DNA of 64,000 nt, taken from the NCBI RefSeq assembly GCF_009730915.1, contig NC_052486.1, forward strand, positions 23,501,637 through 23,565,636, written 5' to 3'. Below, one piece after another: positions 23,795-40,182 of this stretch. This DNA comes from Dioscorea cayenensis subsp. rotundata (Eukaryota; Streptophyta; Magnoliopsida; Dioscoreales; Dioscoreaceae). Position numbers and translations under genes: made by a program. The notes under the pieces were generated by a model that had not been told where the DNA came from, did no database searches, and was given only the letters and a program-made list of their open reading frames with translations. Positions within the stretch are counted from its first letter, which is position 1, and the number at the start of each line of letters is the position of its first letter.

Positions 23795-26738
23795 ATGGCG
23801 AAGAAGGCATCCTCCGCCGGCGCCCTTCAAGCCCTCTTCTCCGTCGATAATCCCTTTCGCCGGAAACCTCAGTTAGGTCCCCTTCTGACTACTCCTCCTC
23901 CAGCTCTGGCGCTGCAGTCGAAGCCGGTGGAGATAGGATTAGGGTTAGGACTTGAAAGCTACATTGCCCGAGGTTGATAGGAAGCGGAAGAAGGAGAACG
24001 AATCGGATGCGGTGGTATCTCTGAAGAGAAAGAAGAAGCCGGAGAGTGGGGATGCTGGTGTGGTGGAGGAGAGCCCGAGGAAGAGGAGGAGGAAGCGGAA
24101 GAGGGATGAGATCGAGGAGAAGTATGGAAGGCGGAAGCTTGGAGAGGGACTTGAGGTGGTGGAGGAGAAGGATGGTGCTGGGGATGGTGGGAAGGTTGTT
24201 GCCGTTGGAGAGAAGAGGAAAGCTTCGGACTTGGTGAAAGGACATGGTGGTTCCGAAGGAGGAAGAGGAGTTTGATGATGAGGAGAAGCTTTTGAGGACG
24301 GTGTTTGTCGGTAACTTGCCGTTAAGAACAAAGAAGAAAGCGTTGATGAAGGAGTTCGGGAGGTTTGGGGAGATTGAGTCCGTGAGGATTAGATCAGTAC
24401 CTCTCCTCGATGTGAGTAGTTGTATAATTTTCATTGAATAAAAAAATTCTTTTTGTTGTTTTTCTTCAAGAGTTCTTGCAGTTGTTGTTATTGCCTATGA
24501 AATTGTGTGAAATTTTCTTTACTTGTTTTTATTTTTATTTGGATTTATTTGTTCACAGAGCAAAATTCCTCGGAAGGGTGCTGTAATTAAGGGGAAAATC
24601 AATGAGTCTGTTGACAGGTATGGTGTTTGTTGTTCTGTTTTTGCTATTTGTTGTGTGATATTAGTCATTTTATCACTTGCAAATGCATGTGTAAAAAATA
24701 TAAATGAAGTATTTGAGAATGAATTGAAGAATTTGAATTTTTTTTTTCAATAAGTGTGGAAAGGATCATGATCCTGCATAGTCAAGCTTGGTGGTACAGA
24801 GAGCTACTCTTTTCTGTTAGGTTACTTTTATGAAACCTTTAATTCCTATTTTTTTGGGACCTTCATATTCATTCTCAATGTGATTATTCTTGCAATAATT
24901 CTCTTTAAAACTTCATATGGGTTGCAAAACCTGTTCTTGAATTGCTTCTGCATCTCATGTATTTGTGATACCCTGTAATTGCAGTTTGTCCATCTTCTAG
25001 AACACAAATGATTACACTAGCTACACTTTTGCGTACTTGTCTCTTTCTATATCGCTTCACTGCTTGTGATATTCTTATCCAATCTTTTATTGTTTGTATA
25101 TTATTTTTTTATGACTTTCGGAGATCATTAGCATGTAAATAGAAACTTCTAAGTACTTGTCAAAGAAGGAATGTGGGAAAGAAAAGGTTAAATTTAATAG
25201 AAATACTTATTTGTGCCTCTTAGCAGTTACAACTATTTCTATACTATCATTTTGGAGCCTTATTTACGTATTTAGGATTGATGATTCACCTCTCTAATAT
25301 CTCTTTGCATCTTCTTTTGTCTCCATTTTTTGCAGTGTACATGCGTATATTGTTTTCAAACAGGAGCAATCTGCAAATGCTGCTTTGTCTCATAATATGG
25401 CGGAGGTATGTTGTTGCATATTATAAGAATAGAGTATATCACAAACCATGAGAACTAAAACAGGTTATTGGCCTTCATGAGTACTCTGATGATGTCCTTT
25501 ATTCTTGCTGATGCTCATAATAGGTTGGAGGTAATCATATTCGTGTGGACATGGCATGCCCCCCTCGTAAGAAACTGAAAGGCGCATCACCGCTCTATGA
25601 TAGGAAAAGGACTGTTTTTGTGGGCAACCTCCCATTTGATGTGAAGGTGATTTACTTGTTTTGTTTGTCAACAAAGCATTCATCCTTTATTTTTGTTAGT
25701 GCATTGTCTGATTCTCCATTGTATTGTGATGACAGGATGAAGAATTATATAGATTATTTTCGGGTACTAGCCAATCAGATTCTGGGCTTGAAGCTGTCCG
25801 AGTGATCAGAGATCCTAATACAAGTTTAGGGAAGGGTATTGCTTATGTCCTGTTTAAAACAAGGGTATGCTTGCCAATTCTTCTTAACTTGCTTTTTCTA
25901 GGTCATTTAATATTGGCATTTGATCCATTACAGTTTAATCTATATTTTCTGTTTCTGTAGTTGTAGATAATTAAATGCACCTTTAGTGGCTACTAAATAA
26001 AAAATGAAATTGCAGGTCAAGTATTTTGGTTATATGGACATGGAATTTGTTTAATTTTCCATGAGATTGTCTCAATTAGATACTTTTTTTTTGTGGAACA
26101 TCAAAGAAAAGGTTCACTATTTACTAGCTCTTCCAGTGACAGACTGTTTGTGTGGTAGGAGTTGTCATATTTTTCATCCATGAACATCTTCACATGGAAT
26201 CAAAGTTGTTGCTTTTATAATTGTACATGAATCCATTCTGGTTCCACTTATTATACATGATCAAGTTATTCTGCTGCAGGATGCTGCCAACACGGTTGTT
26301 AGACAGAAAAACTTGAAGATACGTGATCGCCTTCTGAGAGTTTGCCATGCCAAGGCAGAAACGCTGACAACAAACACACCATCAAAGAGAAAAAGCCCTG
26401 GGCCGAAAAAGGACTCGCCACCGAAGAGATTGGCTTTGAGCTCTGGTGAAGCATCACCAGGAAGCAAGGACAACAAACCGAAAGCAAAAGCTGCTTCCCT
26501 GTCCTACCAAGGCATACGGTCCAGTAAATCGGGAGTCCTAAAGAAGACAGGTGTACCCCGACGTCCAACAGGGAATACAAAGAATGAAGCTAACAAAGCT
26601 GGTCGGGCCGAGCAGAAAACTAGCAAAACCAAGCGGCCTGCAGTTGCTGCCCGGAAGGCAAAACTTCAGAAGAAACGCAAACAGGAAGGTGGCACCCCTG
26701 AAAACACTCGGCGCAACAAGAAAGCAAGAAAGCACTAG
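23795..26738 (+). CDS. RBM34/NOP12-type nucleolar RRM protein (two frameshifts in exon 1)
   Basis: Six exons: 23795-24411, 24559-24617, 25336-25405, 25524-25646, 25736-25864 and 26280-26738, about 484 residues once frames are followed. Exon 1 changes frame twice. It moves between the MAKKASSAGALQALFSVDNPF start and the LKATLPEVDRKRKK frame (switch within 23949-23977), and again before the EEEEFDDEEKLL frame (switch within about 24214-24275). Both shifts are in the same direction. Downstream are two RRMs: RTVFVGNLPLRTKKKAL with AYIVFK, and RTVFVGNLPFDVKDEELYRLF with GIAYVLFK, each with RNP2 and RNP1. A very Lys/Arg-rich tail follows. The family works in the nucleolus on large-subunit pre-rRNA. 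All exon junctions are clean and both RRMs are intact, so the frameshifts look like assembly errors rather than decay; this is inference. Confidence 0.85.
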
Positions 26739-27246
26739 GTTGAAGAATTCTACATTTATAGACTGTAAAAGTAGCTTTGTTGTCTCTTTTGTTGTATTTT
26801 CTGTTCTGTTCCAGAGAGAAGATTAGACCTTTTTTTTTATAAATGTGTTCTTATAAACTAATGACTTTAACTTATATTTTTCCAAGAAATAATAGAGAAT
26901 TTTGCCTGATTGATACATGCATTCATTCCTGAATTGTGTGGTAGAATTTGGTCAGTTTCCTTTGAACTTAACTGAAAGATTTGTTTGAGTGACAGGAAGA
27001 GAATAGAATTTACAATCATAAATGAAATATTCAAAAGAAACCAAGCACGTAATTCAGTTGGTCATGTTCACTTTGTTTGATAGTCGGAATAGGAACCTCG
27101 AAGATAAACGCTAGAATTCATGACAGGTAGGTGTGTTGATATCAATACCTCGAGCTCTCCGTTGGTATCTCTATTTGAGCAAATTCATCAGTTCAGCCCC
27201 GTCCACTGATGAAAGCTCTATGTGCATATCCTCTATCAGAATCCCT
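26739..27246. other. Convergent 3' regions
   Basis: A spacer of 508 bases between the stop codons of the RRM gene (plus) and the VTT gene (minus). It probably holds both 3' untranslated regions. No gene seen. Confidence 0.6.
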
Positions 27247-29634
27247 CTAATCGACATTCTTGTTCTGGCTCTTGCTTATCAGTGTCGGCGTGACAGTAAC
27301 AATGCCAATAAAGAAAAGAGTGGCGACGGCCTGGAAATCATAGAGGTCACCAAGTGATCTTAGCTCTCCAAGAGCAAGGCCAGCCTGCACCAAAAACAAG
27401 AACTCTTGATGCTTTGCACAAGATGATTTGCGCAAACTAGTGTGTGCACTTGCATTAGAATTGAATGTTCAAGTAGTGAAAAGTACCCTGACTGTTACAT
27501 ATGCAGCTGGGATGAGACCGATGAAGGTTGCCAAGAAGAAGATATGGTAAGGCACACCGACTATAGGTGATGCAACATTAATGAAGGTGTTTGGCAGTGT
27601 AGGGGTGACTCTAAGGAAGAGCATGTAGTTCAGAAGCTTCTCTCTTCTTTTGGCCACCTGAAACAATAGATTTTCAAGAGTTACCAGAAAAAGCACACAA
27701 AGGAAACTTACTAATAAGGTCATCTGAAATTGCTAACTTTGACAGTTCCTTAACAAAATTAACAATCAAATAAATCAGGCGGTGAAGTTCACCTGAGCTT
27801 GGAAGAAACCCAACTTGTCTGGCCATAATGCATGTACTAGTGGCCTTCCTATTAATTTCGAAAGAAAATAGCAAGAAGATGCACCGGCCGTCGCTGCAAT
27901 GACCACCAGAATTACACCTCGAGCAATTCCGAAGAGAGCCCCGGCAAGAAGGGACATAAAAATAGTCCCTGGAATCATGAAGGTCTGCATAAAGATATAC
28001 ACCACGAAGTAGCCAACCAAGACTTGTATGGTATAGTCACTAGTGTAGTTTTCAAGATGATCCCTGCATAAAATTCAGAATTAGCCTGCGGTAAGGCACT
28101 TATTCTTCACAGTTTGAAAAACATAAAAGAACACAATATCTAGAACAAACATAACAATAGGAGGGCATAATTATCAGCAAGCTACAGTGTTTTATGATTG
28201 TGGTTTGGGTTATGAATTGAATATAAAGGAAAAGGTCATACATAAGCTGATTAATCGAAAATAATTTGTAATCAGACAGCATGAACACACACACACAGAG
28301 ACACAAAAGAAAGGGGTAAATGCATGCTATTTATTCTTTGCTTCATCAAAGCAGTGCAATATCACATGGTTGGTTAGTTAAGACAAGCATTAACAAGAGA
28401 TACATCTACAGAACACACTCCATCTTCATTAACAATATTTTAAGCTATAAACAGTGTAGCATTGATAAGAAGTACAGTCACATATAAAAAAATATATACA
28501 AAGCACATGGATTTTTGGAAGTTGCAGGGTTGCAGGGACAAGGAATGATAACTCAGCATCAAATACTCAAAGCTTTGCATTCGCAGTCATGGCACATAAA
28601 TCAAGTAGCTTCACTAGCATTTATGTTCAATAAAATCTCCCAACAAACACGCCTTCAGACTCTTAATTTCTTAGGAAGACATCATAATATCTACTGATTA
28701 CTCCTTCTTCCACATCTTTCAGCAATATTTTTCTTGTCTGCTCCATAAATGATATCCAATAAAGGACACACATATATAAACAACAAAGCATGGCATTACT
28801 CCAATGACCAAAAAAGAAACAAATTGCCATGAAGTTGAGCAATGTTTAAGAAGGCATTCAATATTCTTGGTAAATGCATGCTCTTTCTTGTACTTTACCC
28901 ATTGTATCATCCTTTCTCTTTTGCACTAAAAAAAAAACACATGCTCATACTGTGCCCGTGCAAGACATAGCCACAAGATTCCAAAAACCATCAATCTCTC
29001 AATAATACACAGATGATCTGCATGCCAACTAAAAACCATCTTCCCATCATATCATGCAGGGAAAGATCCAAGCTTTGCTGCATATCTAGATCTAATCGTT
29101 TTACTCATTCATTAGATTTATCAAAATCACAATGTGCAACCAAATTTACCAAAGTAGCAAAACAATTTATAAAAAAAACACCAAAATATCATATAAAACC
29201 CAGTTGATGAATCGCAAACAAGAGAAAAATAAAAGACAATTTTAAAATCAAATCCAACAAACAACCAGATCCATAATTAACAACAGAAAAAGAGAGAAAT
29301 AAAAAAAAAATTGGCCCAAAAAAAAAAAATCCAAACCAAATAATAAGCACCCATAAGAAAGAAAGCCGTAATTTTCCCCAAATAAATCCTCTCAAACAAA
29401 AACCCGGCAAATCCCCAAAACGAAGACAACAACAATCTTTCAAAAAGAGATGGCAAAGACTAATCTAAAAGACCTGAGAATCTGGAGATCTTCCAGAGTT
29501 CTGGGCAGCTTGAGAAAGCTATAATCCGATGCGGGCATCGAGAGATAGACAGCGCCGAGGCCGAAGCCGAAGCTAGCGACAATGCTCATGGACAATGCCA
29601 CCTCCCTGGAGGAGAGCGGGAACCCCCTCCCCAT
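27247..29634 (-). CDS. VTT/TVP38 (TMEM64, SNARE-associated) family membrane protein
   Basis: Four exons: 29634-29474, 28063-27793, 27657-27487 and 27384-27247, 246 residues with phases that fit. An N-terminal hydrophobic segment (about 12-33) is followed by the VTT core: VGYFVVYIFMQTFMIPGTIF, the LLAGALFG element, a small-residue helix (VVIAATAGASSCYFLSKLIG), the RVTPTLPNTFINVASPIVGVP motif typical of the family, and two more hydrophobic stretches. The family (Tvp38/TMEM64/TMEM41/VMP1/DedA) comprises endomembrane proteins linked to lipid scrambling and vesicle traffic. The short C-terminus ends with a Lys-rich tail. The exact transport substrate is unknown. Intron 1 is 1.4 kb and holds no recognisable element. 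Confidence 0.88.
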
Positions 29635-30500
29635 CTCTATATCTCTATAATGGTGCGTAAATTGGGGAACTTTTAGGGTTTCAAACTACGAAGGAGAAGG
29701 AGAAGGAGAAGGAGGGAGGCCATGGCGGAGCTCTTAAAAGAAAAGAATATTCGTTTTGGTCGGTAAAATTCCAAACGGGATCGCCACCATCCGTTCCACT
29801 CCGTTCCGTTCCGTTATCTCTGACTACGTTTTCTCGCGGCTGAGTGTTAGGGAGCTCTTTTGCTTATCCTGTTCTGCCGACGTGGCTTGATGGGTCCCCA
29901 CACTTAGTTAAGCATGCACTCTGTAGTTTTTGATTAAAGATTTTTAACACGAATAGATAGTACCAAATTTATCAATTATAATGACTTACAAATTTTTTTT
30001 AAAAAAAAAATTTATCTTGAAGGTGAAACCACTATTAAAAGATAATGTTGAGTGTGAAATTGAGCATTTTATTTTATTATTATTTTGAGGTTTAGATGTG
30101 GATCAATAACAAAGAAAATTAAAGAGAATATTTTGTATAAGATTTTTTTTTTTTATTAATACGGTGAGAATATATATAAGGCAAGTATATAATTTTAAAT
30201 TGTTATTATTTTAAAGATACACTTACCTATTTTATAATCAAGTTTATGAAATGAACATGATAACACACTATTTATGGCTTTAATATAAATTTATGGAGTC
30301 CTTATTATTCTGTCTAAACAGCACCCAGTAAACACCATAAGATTTCAAATTTTTAAATAAATTAATAATTTACATGCACATATAAGACATGGGCTGTTAA
30401 AACCAAGGGATTGTGATTTGTGAAATAAATATATTTTATTATACAAAATTTAATTTTATAACATCATATCTCTTTCTATTGGATTAGATACATGCCGAAA
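29635..30500. other. Upstream region of VTT gene, to gap edge
   Basis: Leader-like sequence with a GAGAAG repeat (29690-29713) is followed by AT-rich DNA with no gene seen, up to the assembly gap. Confidence 0.5.
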
Positions 30501-31500
30501 NNNNNNNNNNNNNNNNNNNNNNNNNNNNNNNNNNNNNNNNNNNNNNNNNNNNNNNNNNNNNNNNNNNNNNNNNNNNNNNNNNNNNNNNNNNNNNNNNNNN
30601 NNNNNNNNNNNNNNNNNNNNNNNNNNNNNNNNNNNNNNNNNNNNNNNNNNNNNNNNNNNNNNNNNNNNNNNNNNNNNNNNNNNNNNNNNNNNNNNNNNNN
30701 NNNNNNNNNNNNNNNNNNNNNNNNNNNNNNNNNNNNNNNNNNNNNNNNNNNNNNNNNNNNNNNNNNNNNNNNNNNNNNNNNNNNNNNNNNNNNNNNNNNN
30801 NNNNNNNNNNNNNNNNNNNNNNNNNNNNNNNNNNNNNNNNNNNNNNNNNNNNNNNNNNNNNNNNNNNNNNNNNNNNNNNNNNNNNNNNNNNNNNNNNNNN
30901 NNNNNNNNNNNNNNNNNNNNNNNNNNNNNNNNNNNNNNNNNNNNNNNNNNNNNNNNNNNNNNNNNNNNNNNNNNNNNNNNNNNNNNNNNNNNNNNNNNNN
31001 NNNNNNNNNNNNNNNNNNNNNNNNNNNNNNNNNNNNNNNNNNNNNNNNNNNNNNNNNNNNNNNNNNNNNNNNNNNNNNNNNNNNNNNNNNNNNNNNNNNN
31101 NNNNNNNNNNNNNNNNNNNNNNNNNNNNNNNNNNNNNNNNNNNNNNNNNNNNNNNNNNNNNNNNNNNNNNNNNNNNNNNNNNNNNNNNNNNNNNNNNNNN
31201 NNNNNNNNNNNNNNNNNNNNNNNNNNNNNNNNNNNNNNNNNNNNNNNNNNNNNNNNNNNNNNNNNNNNNNNNNNNNNNNNNNNNNNNNNNNNNNNNNNNN
31301 NNNNNNNNNNNNNNNNNNNNNNNNNNNNNNNNNNNNNNNNNNNNNNNNNNNNNNNNNNNNNNNNNNNNNNNNNNNNNNNNNNNNNNNNNNNNNNNNNNNN
31401 NNNNNNNNNNNNNNNNNNNNNNNNNNNNNNNNNNNNNNNNNNNNNNNNNNNNNNNNNNNNNNNNNNNNNNNNNNNNNNNNNNNNNNNNNNNNNNNNNNNN
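30501..31500. other. Assembly gap, 1000 N
   Basis: Exactly 1000 unknown bases, a conventional scaffold-gap placeholder, so the true distance between the flanks is unknown. Open frames crossing it are meaningless. Confidence 1.
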
Positions 31501-31995
31501 AAGAATGAAAGTTTGCTAATAAATAAATAAATAAATAAATAAATAAAATAAACAAACATAAAGTGTATAAATTTAAACAAATTTTACCAATGATCACAAC
31601 AAAATTTTCATTAAATAATCAACAACTTTCTAGTCTATTAATATAGATCTTTTACGTAAAATGTTCATTCTATGGAGAACTCGAGATTAAACCCCAAAAT
31701 TCACAAGGTAAAGACACATGTCTATTGAGTTTTCTTCGTGGTTGTGCACCCGATTTTTTTAAAAATATGAGCACTTGACATTTATTTATCAAATAAATAA
31801 ATAATAGAGAAGGCCTCAATGTAGGCCTGCAATTTCTGCCATAAATTCAAAGAAGATTGAGCTTTCAATGAGTACATAGAGAAGATTATATCCACAAGAG
31901 ATCAAATAACATTGATATAGCAGACATGATGTTGAACATAATAAGGAGAGTGATCAGTAAAATGAATTGAGCTTCCAGTAAAATGAGTTGAGCTT
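31501..31995. other. Downstream region of PLGG1-like gene
   Basis: AT-rich sequence with an (AAAT)n run at 31520-31545. No gene seen. Presumably holds the 3' untranslated region of the translocator gene. Confidence 0.5.
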
Positions 31996-34900
31996 TCAGC
32001 CAGCCACCGCAAGCAAGCTTTGCCGAACGGCGGGCACCGAGCAAAGGAGTGAACCAAATATCCCTGTAAGACCATAAGCAATGGCGCAAAAAGGAAGAGC
32101 TTCTGGTTCCTTTGCGGATAATGCTGCTGTTCCCAATCCATGAGCACTGTTGACCATGAACATGTGAGTTAAGTATGAGGACAATTAATGAAGTTTTTGA
32201 ATACTAATGTAAAACTAAGATGGCTAGTGACATTGTTATTCGACAAGCATGAACTAGTTTTTCGTCGTGTGTAAAACGATTAACAAGTTGTACCTAGAAG
32301 CAGTCGCTATTCCTCGAGCAATGGGGTCATTCAACCCAAGTTTATCCATCACTGCTTGTACAAAATTAGCTCCAACAAGACCAGTTAAAACCACAACAGC
32401 AGCAGTAAGAGATGCATTTACACCTTCAGCCACAAACAAGGAAATAAGATAATAATTTAACAAGATTAACTGTAGTTGCAAAGGAACTGACTGCAGTATT
32501 AAGTTTCAAATCATCAAACATTTGCCTGCGAACTTGGTGATAATCAAAGGTGTACCTTCAAACAAGGACACTATGCTGAGGGCTAATGCAACAGTGATAC
32601 ATCTTGGCAAAATTGATATGGTTAAATTTGATTCGAGGCCAATTGCACGGCCTATGACTGCAGTCGAGTAGAGAGAGAACAGAGTTCCAATGACAATTGA
32701 TGTGAATATCTCAGCCGCATGCCTCTTGATCAGCTGAACAAACAGTATGCAACATCATTAAGCCATTAGAAGTTCACCAAAAAGAAATCACACAAATCCC
32801 ACAGTAAAACTTAGAAGCAAAGGAAGCATAATAAAAATGGCGAGATTAGGCGTACATGGTTACCTTTCTTTGTTTGAACATTGCAAAGGCAAATGAAATA
32901 ATGACTGAATTCAAAAATCCCATAAGAATATCACCAGCCCCAGGATTTGATGGAATTTTTGTGAGGTAGTTGCCTGCAAGACCCTTAAGCAATCAATGAA
33001 GGAGCAAGTCACAAAGACATCAAAAATCAAAAACTCTGAAGCATGGAAAGGAATGCACAACAGAATATGTTCCCTTCAAGTATTGAATTAACATTAGATG
33101 AGTCATTTATCAGCCTTAATTATGCAAAAGTTTGCCCTAGTTGTAGGAAAAGTTTATTATTCTTATTATTAGGAAGTCTAGTTCTAAGCATGCTGACCAT
33201 TAAGGCATTAACCAGAACATCACCATTGATAAGCCAAAAAGAATGCACATAAAGTTTTATGTGTGTCAACCCCACTGTAATAAGATTTAAGTGATAAAAT
33301 TTAATGTGGACTATCAAGTTCTTCCTAAAATTTTAAAATGTAAGCAGGTTAAAATCACAAGGGACGTCTTAAATTTCAGATCATGGAACTAGGTACAATT
33401 ATATAACAGGAGGCATGAAGAATTCTGTATCGAAAAGAACCAAATGCTGGACATAGAGTGGGTTCGTAATAAACCTAGAACAGCATCCACTCCAGACCGG
33501 GAGAAATACCCATATGCTAGTGCTGCCAAATCTGCAGAGAGGGCACAGCAAATAATTGGATGGAAGACCTTCTTGACATTAGCTGGTAATCTGAATAGCA
33601 AGACCCACAAAGATCGACAATTAAGAAAGTTAATATATATATATATATATATATATGGCTAACAGAACAGATCCTTTCTGATTTTGTAATGAATAAAACA
33701 CCTTACCCAATACCAATCATGTAACCCAGAACTGTAGAAGCAAGAAGGAAGGGAAGGCATGTTCTTGCGCTGGTTCCAAGTGCTGTTGGACTTACAAATG
33801 CCAGGACGAGTGATGAAACAAAAATAGCAGTCCAAGCCCAAAGTTCAATGTTTGAAAATGGAGAAGGCCTCGCCATAGGCTCAGCAGGTATCATTTTTGT
33901 CTTCACAATTCTTCTAATTGTTATGGCAGTGTACCCGGCAACAGAAAGTGAAGCCAGCCAACCTCCAACTAAAAGGAAATTAAAAAGGTAACCAAATCAT
34001 CATACTCATGCACAATCCACTAAAAGAGAACATCAGGAAGTAAGATCCAGTAAATCATATAACACATAAGGAAGTTCCCAAGACAAACTCCTCAAAGCCT
34101 CGAAGATGAGCTTTGAGTTTAGGACAAACAAGCTCAAAAGATTGAAGTTTTTTCAGATATTCAAGCAAAGTTGCATTTCTAAAGGAATTCAAACTGATAG
34201 GTTTACTTAAGCTATACCAAATCTCATACAAGACCGCTAGACATACATCATCATTAACTTCTCCAAAAAAGTAGATGACTTTTACTCACCAAAAAGCAAT
34301 TTATCCACTCTCAACCTCATCTTTCACCACCATTGCTCAAGTTAAGCAACTAACCATCAGTTTAGTTCAAATGGTGCACATACCTAATATGAACAAAATC
34401 TTAAGCCCAGAAGCAGCAGGAATATCCTTCACAGCCAGCGGCAAAACCACCAAAGATGGAACGTAAAACAAAGGAAGCCACCTCTGGATAAACAACGTTG
34501 CTGGCTCAAAGAAGTTCATCAAACCCATGGCAGCCGCTGGAACCACAACATCCAACACTATCAACACAGTGAAGACACAAAACATCCCAAAAAGAGCACT
34601 TGGGAACTTGATAGCCGCCTCGGTAAAAGCCTGCTTGAGCAGCTTATCAGCGGCAAGGATTAACCCCAACGAAACAACAAGATGAAGAACCCCAACAAAC
34701 TACCAAGAAGAAAACACAACCAAGACTAAGTATTCACATAAAAAGAACAATGAGAAGGAAAAGCTCACAGATTGAAGTCCAAAAGCGGGGTTTTTATCAG
34801 CGGAAACATCAGAAGGGGAAGAAGAGCTAGCTCGGGGTAGGAGAAGAGGGAGAGATTTGTCAGAGCTGGGTGACATGGATCTTCTGGGAAGAAGTTGAGA

Positions 34901-35022
34901 AGAGATGTGGGGTTCTGAGGGAGAACAAGGTGGGGTGCTTTAGAATGGAGTAGTGATGGGACTGAGGGTGATTTGGAGTGACGGGGAAGCAAGAGAACAG
35001 GGTGAGGCGCGATGGCAGCCAT
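31996..35022 (-). CDS. PLGG1: Plastidal glycolate/glycerate translocator 1 (LrgB-like)
   Basis: Eight exons: 35022-34769, 34699-34384, 33968-33707, 33590-33475, 32973-32864, 32733-32556, 32423-32294 and 32146-31996, about 505 residues. The N-terminus is a Ser/Pro-rich plastid transit peptide. Two hydrophobic halves follow, first an LrgA-like and then an LrgB-like set of membrane helices. Recognisable strings are FVGVLHLVVSLGLILA, ALFGMFCVFTVLIVLD, IQRWLPLFYVPSLVVLPLA, NDPIARGIATASSAHGLGT and ALPFCAIAYGLTGIFGS. The protein exports glycolate and imports glycerate across the chloroplast inner envelope in photorespiration. Oddity: the frame that starts at 35022 does not match the frame in which exon 1 joins exon 2. 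One base must be gained or lost within exon 1, in the poorly conserved transit-peptide region. An in-frame ATG at 34876 exists but would remove most of the transit peptide. Confidence 0.9.
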
Positions 35023-37039
35023 TGGAGGAGTGAGACGTGTGCTCGAGAGAAGAGAAAGGGACGAGAAGAGAGCAGTGGAGAAGAAGAATATAGATTTTCT
35101 TTCATTATTTGGTTTTTTGCGGGAAGGAAAGCAAAATCACAAAGTCCTGTTTTTTTTTTTAATCTTTAAACATTTTACCATTTATTTATTTATTTTATTT
35201 TTATTTTTATTTTTATTTTTATTTTTTATAAATAGAACGAGCGCAGTTAATTAAAAATAGGCGCAGACTGGGAATTAATTATTTAGTCCGTACATCCTCA
35301 CCCAATAATATGTGAACTTAAATTTAGGACATTTAAATGTCCCACACCATCTTTTTACACTGGAAAGCTATAGATAGATCTTTATTTTTTCCCGAGCAGA
35401 TTATCTTTTATTATTTTTTTTATAAAATCGATATGTGATAAAGTAAAGGATAAACAAGTATAGATATGCATTAATTATGGTGGTTTGACTGACCTCTTAA
35501 AAATAAACATCTTTAAAAAATTCACAAACACAGATAATTACTAGTAAGCTAACACTGATTTCTCTTTATTTGTCCTCTCAATTTTACTCTTATTTAACAT
35601 CGCTCGTTACAGTACCTCACTTGACCACGTTGAGCTCGACCCAACCTTCAATTAAGCGAGCTGGCCCAATCTTGACGTGAGCTCACTAAGGTCGCCAGGA
35701 GTGGGGTGAAATTATCAAACGATGATAAAAGATAATAAAAAAAGGCTCTCGGTTATGTTTGTGTTGGTTTTTTGTTTTTTGTTTTTTTAAAAATTAATAA
35801 AACTTTAGTTTGATTTGTTATATTACGTATTGGGCCTCGTGTATGATTGGGGACCAAGTGTGTTGAGGATTGGATGAAGATTTAGCTCTGTGAGAAAGAG
35901 TGTGGTTTCCAAAATTTTGAGTTTTTCTTAAAAAAAAAATTGCTAGAAATTATATTTTGTGTCTAATTTTTGTTGTCATTCACGTCGTTGTTATTAGGAA
36001 GGTTAAATTTAATTTCAACTTCAAAGATACCCACACAAAACAAAACATCTCATTCACTAGAATAAATAAATAAATAAATAAATAAAGTTATACAAGTGAA
36101 TGTTTTTTAAAAGAACGACAAACACTCGTCTCTATGGCGCATAAATATGGACTACTTCAATAAGAATTTGAACTCTCGTCACTCCGCACGTCACACCAAA
36201 TAGTTTTAGTGCAAGTAATTTTTCTTTGAACCTGACAATTTAACTCTATTTTTTTTAAAAAAAATGTATATAAGTTTAAAATATATATATATATATATAT
36301 AACCAATCAACAATGAATTTGAAAGGCATCAACTCAAACTAAATTAAAATTTAGAGAACTAAATGACAAAAAAATTACATCCACCTAAATTTATAGGCAC
36401 AAATCACATCAGAAGAATCCAGACCTATCAGTCTTTCTATCTTTTTCATCTTAAGCGTAAGTGTTTTAAAATAATATTGCATTTGATATTGATTTTATCG
36501 GATTTCTTTGAAGCAAAATCTTGCTTTCACTGAAAGAGAACCCCACATCAATCAAATAACAATGTCTCCAAGTGTGGTTTCTTTAAGTATCCTTGTTACC
36601 TTCTATTTCCTTAATTTAAGTAATCCTCTTTTGTATTTATGCTAAATTTATCTAAGTTTTGCTCAATGTGTAAAATAACACACTATGAATACAAAAGTAT
36701 GTGATTAAAAATTTGAGAAGCAAAAACTAAGGAAAGAATAAATTTCTCATTACATGAAACATACATATGAAGATAAACAGAGCATCTTATTGATGAACAA
36801 GGTAGAAAAAAATAGAAAGGAGATCGAATATAAGACGATCTTCCAACCAATCTACTAATTTCTATAATGGATATAACACTCCTTGTAGGATAGGAGAGAA
36901 AAGAAAAAAAAGACTTCAGGATGTGAAGTTGGAAAAGAGGGTAGTAAACAACATGATTTGTGTTTGCATTAAGATAACAACAGAATGTTTATACCTACCT
37001 CTCGGTCGACTTAGCATAACTTCATGTCAAAAAATGAAT
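35023..37039. other. Intergenic region between PLGG1 and CCT genes
   Basis: No gene supported. AT-rich, with TTTAT repeats near 35180-35226, an (AATA)n run at 36060-36085 and (AT)n near 36282-36300. It likely includes the PLGG1 promoter next to 35022. Confidence 0.55.

Positions 37040-40182
<3,143 letters not shown>

Noticed and set aside
23889-24434. Antisense 181-residue Ser/Leu/Pro frame over the RRM gene exon 1
   Set aside because: It is the complement of the Lys/Glu/Arg-rich coding strand; composition bias explains its openness.
30456-31597. Open frames of about 340-370 residues across the N gap
   Set aside because: They consist almost entirely of unknown residues and arise only because N does not encode stops.
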